This document shows, piece after piece, positions 1 to 10,002 of a stretch of 64,000 bases of DNA. The position numbers and the translations under genes are program-made. The DNA lies in NCBI GenBank assembly GCA_036346375.1, contig CM070515.1, forward strand, positions 12,360,423 through 12,424,422. The letters are read 5' to 3'. The notes beneath the pieces are model-generated. The model was not told where the DNA came from. It did no database searches and was given only the letters and a program-made list of their open reading frames with translations. This DNA is from Guadua angustifolia (lineage: Eukaryota > Streptophyta > Magnoliopsida > Poales > Poaceae). The first letter of the stretch is position 1, and each line of letters opens with the position of its first letter.

Positions 1-680
1 CTCAGCCAATTGTGCCTTACTAGCCAGTAAGCCTATATCATTTTTTTCTTTTTTCTTTTTTTGAAATTTGGGGAAAAAACCCAATTTCCTTCAACACAGC
101 CATCCTTGAGAAAATTCCAAATTGTACCGTGCAGTAGTAATTCAGTGGGAGTTTAACTGCTCCACTTGGTATATTTGCTGTGAAATAAACCATCTCGATA
201 GGGAATATACTGTAGCAGCGCCTTTTTTCCGGTGGTACTGGTGCTCCCCCACAAAGATATTTTTGCTCCCCGGTCTTCAAGGTTCGGTTAATGCATGCCC
301 TAAATGGAGATTTTCTACTGTTACTACATTGCAGTGCTGTAATTTAATGATCCAATGAAGATGAAGTTGTATATGCATAAAAAGTTATCCTTTCAGCATG
401 CATTGAGTTGGCAAATATTTTGCTGCATTCTCTCTCTATGTGTGATGTCTCTGACCATGATCCAGACATGGCGGTGAAAATTTTCAGGTATTACCTTTGT
501 GATTTGTAGCATGTTGAGAAGTGTTTCTGAATTCTGACCACAAGCAGGCCATAGACACAGGGGCCCTCTCTTAACACTACTCACTGCCAACTTATCCATC
601 AATAGAGATTAATGATTTGGTCTTACCATCTCTCTCTCTCTCTCCTGGCCTCCTCAGCTGTTGTGTAAGCCATCAACTTT
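1..680. other. Upstream flank of the bHLH gene, no gene seen
   Basis: I see no convincing coding segment on either strand. Short open frames here lack codon bias and splice context. A pyrimidine-rich run of TC repeats at about 630-649 lies just upstream of the TATA box of the bHLH gene and is typical of plant core promoters. Confidence 0.5.
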
Positions 681-687
681 TATATAA
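681..687 (+). promoter_or_regulatory. TATA box of the bHLH gene
   Basis: TATATAA lies 133 bp upstream of the chosen ATG at 820, after a TC-rich tract. If transcription starts about 30 bp downstream (near 710-715), the in-frame ATG at 694 would be outside the mRNA. That supports translation from 820. Confidence 0.55.
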
Positions 688-819
688 GCCAACATGAGTA
701 TCACCAAGAAGCCAACTCTCTATTCCACTCTCTGGCAAGAAGTAGTCGTCTCCTCTAAAGAAACCAAGCTTTCAATCAAACACAACAAAAGTTATCAGCT
801 TTCAGCACATAGTTCAACA

Positions 820-2434
820 ATGGCAGACTTCTCATCCCACCACTCTCTCCACCTCAAGATGCCAGCGGCCTTCACCAATGACCTTTTTCCTAACATCTCA
901 AGCTTCTTGCTCAACAACCAAAGCCATGCCCAGGCAGCAAATGTATCTACAACTGCAAATGCATCAGCAGGGACAGCCATGGTAGAAGATGCCTCATTGG
1001 AGAGCTCCTCTGCAGTTCTTGACACCTCTCCACGGGGAAGTGCATCTGTGGACAGGAAGAGGAAGGCTACAGAAGACAGTGCCACACTTAGCTCTGCTCA
1101 CCCCAAGGTAGCAACTAGTAATTAACATAACCAGCATTGCCATTTTGTTTGTAACTTTTCCAGAACTTTGTTTCATGTGGTGTGCATTTGTTTAATTTTC
1201 TTTTTGCCTTTTTGGTAACTAGGACTGCAAGGATGGCAAGAACAGTAGAGGGAAGAGGCCCAGCAAAGAGGTGGAGGAGAGGAGAACCACTGAGGAGGAG
1301 GCTCCCAAGGGGTACATCCATGTGAGGGCAAGGAGAGGGCAAGCAACAGATAGCCACAGCCTTGCAGAGAGGGTACACACCACTTTTATCCTTGTAGCCT
1401 TTGCCTTCACTTATGCATATGTGGTGTTTTTTTTAAGGAATAGCAGGAGCTCTGCTATTTATTTCTTTTAAGTAAGGATTTGTGGTGTGGTTTGGCTCAC
1501 TGTTTCTGCCCCTTGCTCCTGACCTCTTCTTGGTGGCATTTTTCTTTAGGTGAGGAGGGAAAGGATCAGTGAGAGGATGAGGATGCTGCAAGCTCTGGTT
1601 CCTGGCTGTGACAAGGTCAAATTAGTTGTTTACTGCTTGAGTTACTTGTAATTTCCTCCTTAATGCATGCATGGCCCTAACTTTGAGAAGAAACAAATGT
1701 GCTTTTGTGCAGGTTACTGGGAAGGCACTCATTTTGGATGAGATCATCAATTATGTGCAGTCCCTGCAGAACCAAGTTGAGGTAAACCAAAAGGAAACAA
1801 AAAACAAATCAAGAAGCAGTGATGCTTAATTGTTACACTTCTGGGAGTTTTTGACTACATATAATGACAAGTTCCTTGTTCTACCTTTGGTGCAGTTCCT
1901 TTCCATGAGGATTGCTTCCATGAGCCCAGTGTTATATGGCTTTGGACTGGACAGTGATGGCCTCCATGACCAGGCACTAGTATGGGACAACTAAAATCAT
2001 TTGCACTAACTATATATATTTCTGCCTTGATCTTAAGATGTCTAAAAATGTCTTGTGTAAAATGTTGCTTCTTCAGAAGATTGGAGGCATGTTCCAAGAG
2101 GCCCTTGCAACGCCTGCTCCAGTCCTGAACCAAGCTAGCCCAGCTCCATCTCAAGCCATCATGGACACCACCTCTACCACATCCTACTCACTGCAAGGCC
2201 AGGGAGCCATCTCTTTCTCTCAGGTTGGCGTATTCTTCCTTTCTTTTGTTAAATCATGCATGCAAAGCCCCAAATTAGCATGGCCTCAAGTAATCCAACA
2301 ATTTTACTCACCTGAGGTCACTCTGTGTGCATCCTTTTCAGGACAACGGCAGTTACCTGATGCAAAGAGTGGGGGAGCCAAGACAGGAGCTGCTTAATCA
2401 ATTTGTGTTGAACAACATGTGCTCTTTCCAGTAG
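820..2434 (+). CDS. bHLH transcription factor, subfamily XII (BEE/CIB-like)
   Basis: Seven exons read through in frame with GT-AG introns: 820-1107, 1223-1372, 1550-1615, 1713-1781, 1896-1979, 2077-2223, 2342-2434 (298 codons plus TAG). The bHLH domain covers about residues 131-195 and is split across exons 2-5. The basic region SHSLAERVRRERISERM carries His141, Glu145 and Arg149, the H-E-R pattern known to bind E-box/G-box DNA. The helix-loop-helix continues through LVPGCDKVTGKALILDEI. The segment RARRGQATDSHSLAER before the domain is typical of the plant BEE/CIB/HBI group of nuclear growth and flowering regulators that act as dimers. Exons 6-7 encode a Ser/Gln-rich tail. An in-frame ATG at 694 would add 42 residues, but it lies just after the TATA box, and MADFSSHHSL is a more typical N-terminus. 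The gene looks intact. The exact orthologue is not assigned. Confidence 0.93.
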
Positions 2435-5400
2435 GGGAAGAGTGAGAGAGAGCAAGAAAAGGACCCCACATTGACAATAGGTACAGCGAGCAAAGTTCAT
2501 TAATTGGGAGGGCTATTAAATTGCCTCTGACTTGTCTTACATTTTAAAAAAAAATTCTCAAAATTAGACTGTACCTATTTGAATTTAAATTTAAAGTTTT
2601 CTTCTAATATTTTTATTTACTTTTGGTACCTGAACAGCAGGAAATAATGCTGCAAGATTGGTAGGAGTATGGTTACCAGAAACACGGCCTCCAAGTAATA
2701 TGAGATTCGGGTTCGCCACTTTTTCTTTCAATTTCCACTGCGAACACAAACTTTATACCCTAAACCAGTTCAGGAGTTTACGATTTGTACGGGTTTACAG
2801 CAAATCCGGTAATTATTGGTAGGAGCACCAGATGAGTTTGAGATGTTGGATATAGTCCATCCCCTTGTCTGGAGGCAGTCTACAGTGTAGGAGGATTTTG
2901 GAGGGAAGAGCGGCAAGTAAAGTTTGCTACACATTTTCAGAGACCTGTAATATTTTTAGCTCCTCATTTAAGCATTGTCCATGAAGATTTCCTCAATGGC
3001 TGCATTGCCATCACCATTGTAGCCGACTTTGAGAGATCAGTTGTTAATATAGAAGAGAGCTATTTCTACTGTTCCAAACAGTGACTGTTTCAGCCTCAAG
3101 ATTTGCAAATCTTTGCAATATGAGAACGCAGCTTCTTCTAGTGCTGCAATTCAATAATTTCAAAATCAAAGAGTAATGGAAGTTTAAATGTATGCTTTTG
3201 CAATTCAATAATTTCAAAAGCAAAGAGTAATGGCAGTTTAAATGTATTCTTAATTTGTTCCCTTGCTCTCCCGCGTCAGTTATGGGCAGAGCACTGACAC
3301 TGAGCTGGCCATGAACAACCTGTGGATTGACATCCAGCTCTCTTTTGACTAGTTCCCTAGTTCGTTTTGGCCTTTAGACTTTTTGCAATTGCAAAGGCAC
3401 TTAATATTCATGACAAAGTGTACTGTAACTTCTTGATACAGATTTTCTCGTATGTCATGCATCATCAAATTCAGAATTCCGCAGATCGCTTCTCAATCAT
3501 TGGCACTGTAATTTTTAGATATGTTTAATAGCAAGGTTACTGATTGTAGCTTCCACTCAGTTTTTTCCAGATATTTTTCTAACTTTTCACTCAGCATACA
3601 GTGGAACAAAAAAAAGGAAAAAATATGTCCCAAGTAAGATAATTCTCATGAACTAACGATTGTGAATTTTTGATGGTGAAGTATCCAAACTCTCCATGTC
3701 ATTTAGTCGGTGGACCCTGCTCATTAAGTAGGCCATGGTTCCTCTTCGCATTTGTTTTGTACCATGTAAACAGCTTGTTTCTTCCTAAATGCCTACACAG
3801 ACACCTTTCATTCCGATCTACCAATTGGGTGGTTCTTGGCGCCATTGAATGAGCTTGTCCGCAAAAGCGAACGCACCTACCTTCACGTTGGTTACACCTG
3901 CCAATTGCCAAGCTGTACTTCAGAAACATCATCCATCCATATGCAAAGATGATGTCTACTGTCCAAAGTCTGAATCTTAAGTAATGAGAGAGACAATCAT
4001 ACACTACGTATTCCAATTAGCCTATCAAAGAAACAAATATGAGATATATGATATGTTCCAATCAACCAATCTTGTTGCAAAATATCGACTATGAACAGGA
4101 CATGCATGAATTGTAGTGGGGACGAACTGAAGACCCAGGATAGAACTGCTTTGCTCTTCCTACATACATGCCTGTGATCCTTGGTGATGATAAGATTACG
4201 CATGTTAGGTTTCCTCTTGATCCAGGTAACCTATAACCACAAAGTGAGCACTGCTGTACCTGCCCTGGGAAACATTGTTACTTCTGAAACCTGACCATTA
4301 TGTACCTAGCTACTAGCTACTACTAGACTATTAGTACCACAGCTAGGACCCGTCCTATCTTGTTAATGTTCAAATGGATCATAACTTTGTATCTAAGATC
4401 AAAGATACATTGGTAGCTCACAGTACTGCGATCTACACTGTATCTGCAATGCAATGTGAAGCTTGTCAGAAAAAACCACTCCTTTTGTTATCATGGCTGA
4501 AAACAACTTCCTCATTTTATCGTCTTATTTTACAAAGGCGATAGATCGATCAAAGTGAGATGCCTAATTAATTAGATACATGCATCGATCGTACGTGCGG
4601 ATCTGTGTTGAAATGTAGCTTTCAGAGGTTAGTTCTTCCCCCATTCAGATGAGATGTAGGACATGCATGAACTGAACTCCAAAGGGGCAAAGGGCACTGG
4701 TCAAAGACCAAGAGAAGTCTAATGTATACAGTAGTATAAAGGCTAGTGATTCTACCGCTGGTGCTGGTGCTAGAGATGAATTCTGATCGTTTGTTATAGA
4801 AAAAGAAGCGGAGAAAAGGACTTCTGAAAGGACAAGTAATGCACCGAAAAAATGAACATGGTGGCAAGATATGATATCATGGTAATCCACACGACTTGGG
4901 GTTTTGTCATGTGTACTCTCGTTCATGTCTAATTCAGTATTATTTTCCACATGCAGGGTATGTAACTTACACTACTACAAAATGATATACACTAACTCTT
5001 CATCTAAGTTGATTCCCAATTTTTTATGAAAAAATCAATAGTGATATATAATTTGGCGTATGTGAGAAATATGACACAAAACATCACTATCGGTCTGACC
5101 TCAGAATTATAACGATGACATGTATCATTCCTCTAGAGCTTGGTAGCTTTTCGGGCTTACGGCAGTAGTACCTGGGCCCATCTCAGTGCCATGCTTCCCT
5201 AGCTCAGAAAGAGCTCACGCCGGCAGGCCTCCTACCGAGCTCTCTATGCTCAGCAGCTGTTCAAAAAGCTATCGAGCTCTACAAGCGCAGCAGGTGACAC
5301 GTGTCTTTCACGATCGAAGAGAGGGTTATTTTTATAAATTTATTCAGAATTGCAAAAAAAAAAAAAGGTTTGTGAGAGTCTCGGAAAAGCCAAAGACTCG

Positions 5401-6100
5401 AGAACAAAGAACATGTTGTCGTCAGTACACCACATTAAGAAAAACCGTGTAAGCCCCGCAGGCGTTACAACGAATCGGCGATCGATCGATCAATACGTTC
5501 AATCATTGAACGAATCATGCCTTGGAACTGGACCGGATCAATAAAAATGTTCGCGTCAGCGCTAGCCAACGAACACGAAAAACCATCAAGGCATGCACCA
5601 CGCAGCTGCAAAGAGGCGACCGAGCTCCCGGCCGCCAGACGCCGCGGGCTTTGATGGGGACGATCGCTTCTACGGAATCGCAATCAGCCACCTACAGGCG
5701 GGCCCTACAGACCCGGAGTGATTCGCCGGGCTCTGTCTGTCAGTGACTGTTCGTACCGATCTTTGTAGAAATTGTTCGTCCGCAGAGCAGTCGAGGTGGC
5801 ACGTAGCTAGACTGCTATTGGATGAGGGGAGTGGCATAAATGGCTGCCCGTGACATGACGTGCATGGATGGCGGCATTTGGGTGGTGTAGGGCCGGCCGG
5901 CCGACAGCGCGCCGGAGCCGGGCCGGGCATGGCCCAGTGGTGGAGGGCAGGGCTGCATGGGGTATGGTGTGCCCATGTCTAGAAGCTGTGGGTTAATCCG
6001 GGCCTTGGCACATAGTGGGGCTGAAGCCTCGACAAGTGAGCAACAAGTTGGCAGTGTCAGTGTTCTTTCTTTTTAAGTGTCTTCAATGGCTGATCATATA
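2435..6100. other. 3' flank and long intergenic stretch without a recognised gene
   Basis: The 3' UTR of the bHLH gene should occupy the first few hundred bases. Beyond it I find only short open frames without domains. A 54 bp tandem repeat lies at 3146-3252. A short open segment ending with a stop at 3353 follows an AG at 3278-3279 and could be an unused exon. A GC-rich stretch rich in GGCCGG occurs at about 5880-5940. No RNA gene was recognised. Confidence 0.45.
3146..3252. repeat. 54 bp tandem repeat, two copies
   Basis: The block starting GCAATTCAATAATTTCAAAA at 3146 recurs at 3200 with the same following sequence (AAAGAGTAATGG, AGTTTAAATGTAT). Only a few substitutions separate the two copies, so this is a local direct duplication. 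Confidence 0.85.
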
Positions 6101-6468
6101 TCTATGCTATTTATAATTAGAAGTTGGTGGCGGTCGTCCATTCTCTTCTAATATATCTGATCCGTTGGATCTGACATAGACAACTAAGATAGAAGAAGAT
6201 TTAACCCGATAATCCCATTCCTTTCTCTCGTCTTCTCACGCGCTCATGTAGCTCGAACCACTCTAGCCACGACGTCTTTCATCTCAAACCACTTTAACGC
6301 CGCACCACCTCCCATTCTCTTGATTCGACACGCTCAGCTTTCCCTCTTAAATCTCTTCGGAGGAACAAGCCTTTCCTGCTATTGAAACATAACTAAAATT
6401 TGTGCTCTTTGCAAATAATTTTTTGTCGTAAATTAAGTATTCGTTGCAACGCATCGGCACATGACTAG
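6101..6468 (+). mobile_element. Non-autonomous Helitron, about 368 bp
   Basis: The 5' end reads TCTATGCTATTTATAATTAG, a Helitron-type TC start. The 3' end has the near-palindrome CGTTGCAACG, then GCATCGGCACATGACTAG, ending in CTAG followed by T. Helitrons insert between A and T and end in CTRR after a small hairpin; here the bases outside the ends are A and T as expected. A relative with the same 5' 120 bp is at 46997. There is no coding capacity. Confidence 0.75.
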
Positions 6469-6478
6469 TACTGGATAG

Positions 6479-8150
6479 TATAGCGCGCTACGCCGCGCCA
6501 TACAAATCTCACTCTAGAGTTTTTTATTGCAAAAATGGTAGAAGGGTTTAAATATAATTTTAAATATTTCGCCACGGGATTTTTTCATAAAATAACCAGA
6601 CCTAAACGTAATTTTAAATCTTTCGGTTTTAAAGAACTGGCGCCTAAATTTGCAGAACTACGGAGTTCTTTCTGTAAAATAACTAGAGGAAGGGCCTGTT
6701 CGTGATTTCGTATTTTCTAAAAGGCTTTTTCGCAAAAAATATACCTTGTGTTCTCAATGCTCTCTAATTCTTTCAAACATAAGATATATATTATATTACT
6801 AGTAAATTTTTCGCGGCGTAATACGCCGCGCGCGAAGTTTTTTGTAGAAATTTTTCTCTTTTTTCCGACGTCGTTTTTTTATTTTTTGAATCGTCGAAAT
6901 AATGAGCGAAATGGCTGAAAGAACACAAAAATTTTCACGGCGTAACATGTTGCGCGCGTTGTTTTTTCTTAGGAATATTTTCTTTTTTTTCGACGTCTTA
7001 TTTCCTAAATTGTCGAAATAATGAACGAAATGGGAAAAAAAATAGAGAGATAGAGTTGTAAAAATATCTATTTCGATGAATTATTTGGAAAATATTAGAG
7101 ACCGAGCTGAAGAACTGCGGCGGGGAAAAAGTCTAGAGGAAAAAGGGTGAAAAATTATTAGAGATGACAACCTTCTTTTGTCGAGTCTAACACTCTACGC
7201 GCTCACCAAGTAATAATACATGTTTTAAAAAATATTAGAGATCAATGAACAAAACAGGGAAAAAATAGAGAGATAGAGCTATAGAAATATCTCTTTCGAT
7301 GAATTATTTGGAAAATATCGGAGACCGAGCTGGAGAACCGCGGCGGGGAAAAAGCCTAGAGGAAAAAGGGTGAAAAATTATTAGAGATGACAACCTTCTT
7401 TTGCCGAGTCTAGAAATTTTTCTCTTTTTTCCGGCGTCGTTTTTTTATTTTTTGAATCGTCGAAATAATGAGCGAAACGGCTGAAAGAACACAAAAATTT
7501 TCACGGCGTAACACGTTGCGCGCATCGCTTTTTCGTAGGAAATTTTTCTTTTTTTCGGCGGCGTCTTATTTCCTAAACCGTCGAAATAATGAGCGAAACG
7601 GGGAAAAAATAGAGATAGAGTTGTAAAAATATCTATTTCGATGAATTATTTGGAAAATATTAGAGACCGAGCTAAAGAACCGCGGCGGGGAAAAAGTCTA
7701 GAGGAAAAAGGGTGAAAAATTATTAGAGATGACAACCTTCTTTTGTTGAGTCTAACACTCTACGCGCTCACCGAGTAATAATACATGTTTTAAAAAATAT
7801 TAGAGATCGAGATGGAAAATCGAGTTGGGAAAAAAGTCCAGAGATAGAGTCGCACAGATATTTCTAGTGACGAAAATATTTTTTCCCGGGAAAAACAAAG
7901 AAAGAACCTAAACGTAAGGAGCAAGGACCTGAATGTTACGTTTTTGGACCTGTCTGCTATTCTGAAAAATTGGAAAAGGGCTTGTTCGTGATTTGAATTT
8001 AACGGGATGCTTTTTCTGTAAAATGGCGCATGAGGAACCTAAACGTGATTTTAGAGGAAAAATTTGCACTCATAAAAAATCACGAAGAACCTATTCATAA
8101 TTAATTTATAAAAGGACTAAAACGAAAAAAATCCTGAGGCCGACAGCCTT
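6479..8150 (-). mobile_element. Helitron-like array with repeated terminal hairpins
   Basis: Read on the minus strand, 6479-6500 gives a GC-rich hairpin-like arm (GCGCGGCGTAGCGCGC) followed by TATACTAT. At 6799-6830 the minus strand gives GCGGCGTATTACGCCGC, then AAAAATTTACTAGT, which looks like a Helitron 3' terminus (hairpin about 10 nt before CTAG and T). Degenerate copies of the same hairpin module recur near 6940 and 7505. No Rep/helicase coding sequence is visible and the 5' end (right side) was not found. The family assignment is an inference from the ends. Confidence 0.45.
6844..7808. repeat. About 400 bp tandem repeat, two full copies and one partial
   Basis: A unit beginning GTAGAAATTTTTCTCTTTTT at about 6844 runs to about 7243 and is repeated from about 7408 to 7808. 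Between them, 7244-7407 is a partial third copy covering only the second half of the unit (from ATGAACAAAACAGGG to GAGTCT). Copies differ by scattered substitutions, many of them C-T or G-A, as expected for methylated repeat DNA. Confidence 0.8.
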
Positions 8151-9130
8151 TAGGAAAGGTATTATATTTGTTCTCCCTCTCTCCATCTTGGTCTAGCTCT
8201 GTCTGATTGATGTATCCATTTCTCCCTCCAACCGAGCCTGGTCATTTGTTGCTCACATGTTGGTGGCTGCTGGTGTCTCGCCTTCTTGTAGCATGGCCTT
8301 TCTTGTCATGAATGAATGAGTGAATGAACAAATGGATGGAGGGAATTAAAATAGGAGTTAGCTGGAGGAGGTCTGAAGCAAGTTTGTTTGACAATAAAAG
8401 AGACTGGAATGGTGATGACGACGACGACGATGATTAATCTCCTCGGACCCTCTAGAGCCCTCTTGAATGAATTGTCTGAATTCTAGATCAAGATGGCAAT
8501 GATGCTCGGTTAGCGCTTTTGTAGTGTACTTGTTAAGACTCCGAGCAGAGAGTGATTATGTTTCAGAACATCTATGATAATGTATGTTAGGGATTGGAAT
8601 CTGTACGTATTACTAGATGGGTTTTTTTCTCTCTTAATAAAAACCATATTTGTTTTAGTTAACCCCTATATATCATGTTCCCCTTCTCTTGTAATGAAAA
8701 GAAGTTACAGCAATTTTTCAACTAATCTTTCTTTGAAAGTCTAAACTCTATACATTGATACTACAGCTAGCAGAGTAGCAGATCATGTCTTGACACTTCA
8801 TCTTTTCCATGAATTGATCCCTCTGTGTATATGTCTTCAAATAAGTTCAAGTTTCGTCTTTCTGGCAAGTGCGCGCCCTCTCCAGCAGTCATTTTCACAC
8901 AGATGAGACCAGCCATTGTTTATCCTGCAAAGCTCCATTCATTGCCATTGGCCACCTGCATTCCCAGTCTCACTCACTAACAAAGATGCTGCTCAACTAA
9001 TTATAAATGAAATCCACCATGCTGATAGATGCAGACATACAGTGCATGGTGACAGCTCCAAGAACCAAGGCTGAACTGGCCTTTTGAACACTACTGAAGT
9101 TGCATTGCCTGCACTGCTACTAGCACAGTA

Positions 9131-9401
9131 CTCTCTCCGTTCAAAAATATAAGATCCATAGTTTGAATGATCTTATTCAGAAATATGAGGTTTGCATGCA
9201 GATTTAATAAGGTTTTTTCTACCATACCTCTATTTATTCTCTCTTAACTATATGTATTTATTCATTACCACCACACACAAAATATTATATCTCATCTTCC
9301 AAGACAATTAAGTGGGGTAGCTAAGTCATTTTCACCCATACCTTTCAATTTTACCTCAACCTTAATCCTTGTGCAAAGTCAAAGTACATTAACAGAGGGA
9401 G
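9131..9401. mobile_element. Stowaway-like MITE (Tc1/Mariner), 271 bp
   Basis: The ends are CTCTCTCCGTTCAAAAATAT and, in reverse complement, CTCCCTCTGTTAATG. Both match the rice Stowaway terminal pattern CTCCCTCCGTT. TA dinucleotides at 9129-9130 and 9402-9403 form the target-site duplication. AT-rich and non-coding. Confidence 0.85.
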
Positions 9402-9411
9402 TACCTTGAAT

Positions 9412-9973
9412 CAGGGTTCACAATATCGATATCGCAATAATCGACCATATTGAGATTTTCGAAAATCAGAAAAAATTGGGTCGAAATCGGTAGAAATCAA
9501 AGGATTTCGAAATCAAACTTTTTGAAGGAAAGAATAAAAAAAATCGATTTTCACCGATAGTCTCTCGATAGGCCTCAATAGTCAACCGACCAAGTGTAAC
9601 TTTTTTGGCGGTCGATTTTTTGAGCGATTTTCACTCGATATTCATCGAAAATCTAATGATATTCAGAGATTATTATGATATTTATGTCGCATAAATTTTT
9701 CTAATTTTTTTTCGATATATGTCATTACAAAGCGTTAAACTGTTGAGTGCCATCTTTTTAAATTTAACCAGTTACATTGGTATTAGATACTAATTAAACC
9801 AGCTTGATATAGTCAATAATTACGGTATTCAAACGACTATCGATCATATTGCGAACCTGGCCTAAATGGATGCAGAGGCATTTATATACATTGGTATTAG
9901 ATACTAATTAAACCAGCTTGATATAGTCAATAATTACGGTATTCAAACGACTATCGATCATATTGCGAACCTG
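9412..9973. mobile_element. hAT-like non-autonomous element
   Basis: The left end reads CAGGGTTCACAATATCGATA and the reverse complement of the right end reads CAGGTTCGCAATATGATCG, giving an imperfect terminal inverted repeat of about 20 bp. The same CAGGGTT start and GAAATCGGTAGAAATC-type interior recur in the element at 40115. Flanks (CCTTGAAT and GCCTAAAT) match at 5 of 8 positions, a weak possible 8 bp duplication. The right end is doubled by a later tandem duplication. Confidence 0.5.
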
Positions 9974-10002
9974 GCCCTAAATGGATGCAGAGGCATTTAT
10001 AT
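9774..10002. repeat. 114 bp tandem duplication, nearly perfect
   Basis: The block starting ACATTGGTATTAGATACTAA at 9774 is repeated from 9888. The only difference I see is one extra C in the second copy (GGCCCTAAATGG against GGCCTAAATGG). It covers the right end of the hAT-like element plus its flank. Near identity indicates a recent event. Confidence 0.9.

Noticed and set aside
4971..5110. CACTA terminus starting CACTACTACAAAATG
   Set aside because: Only the first bases match; no opposite end, subterminal repeats or 3 bp duplication could be found.
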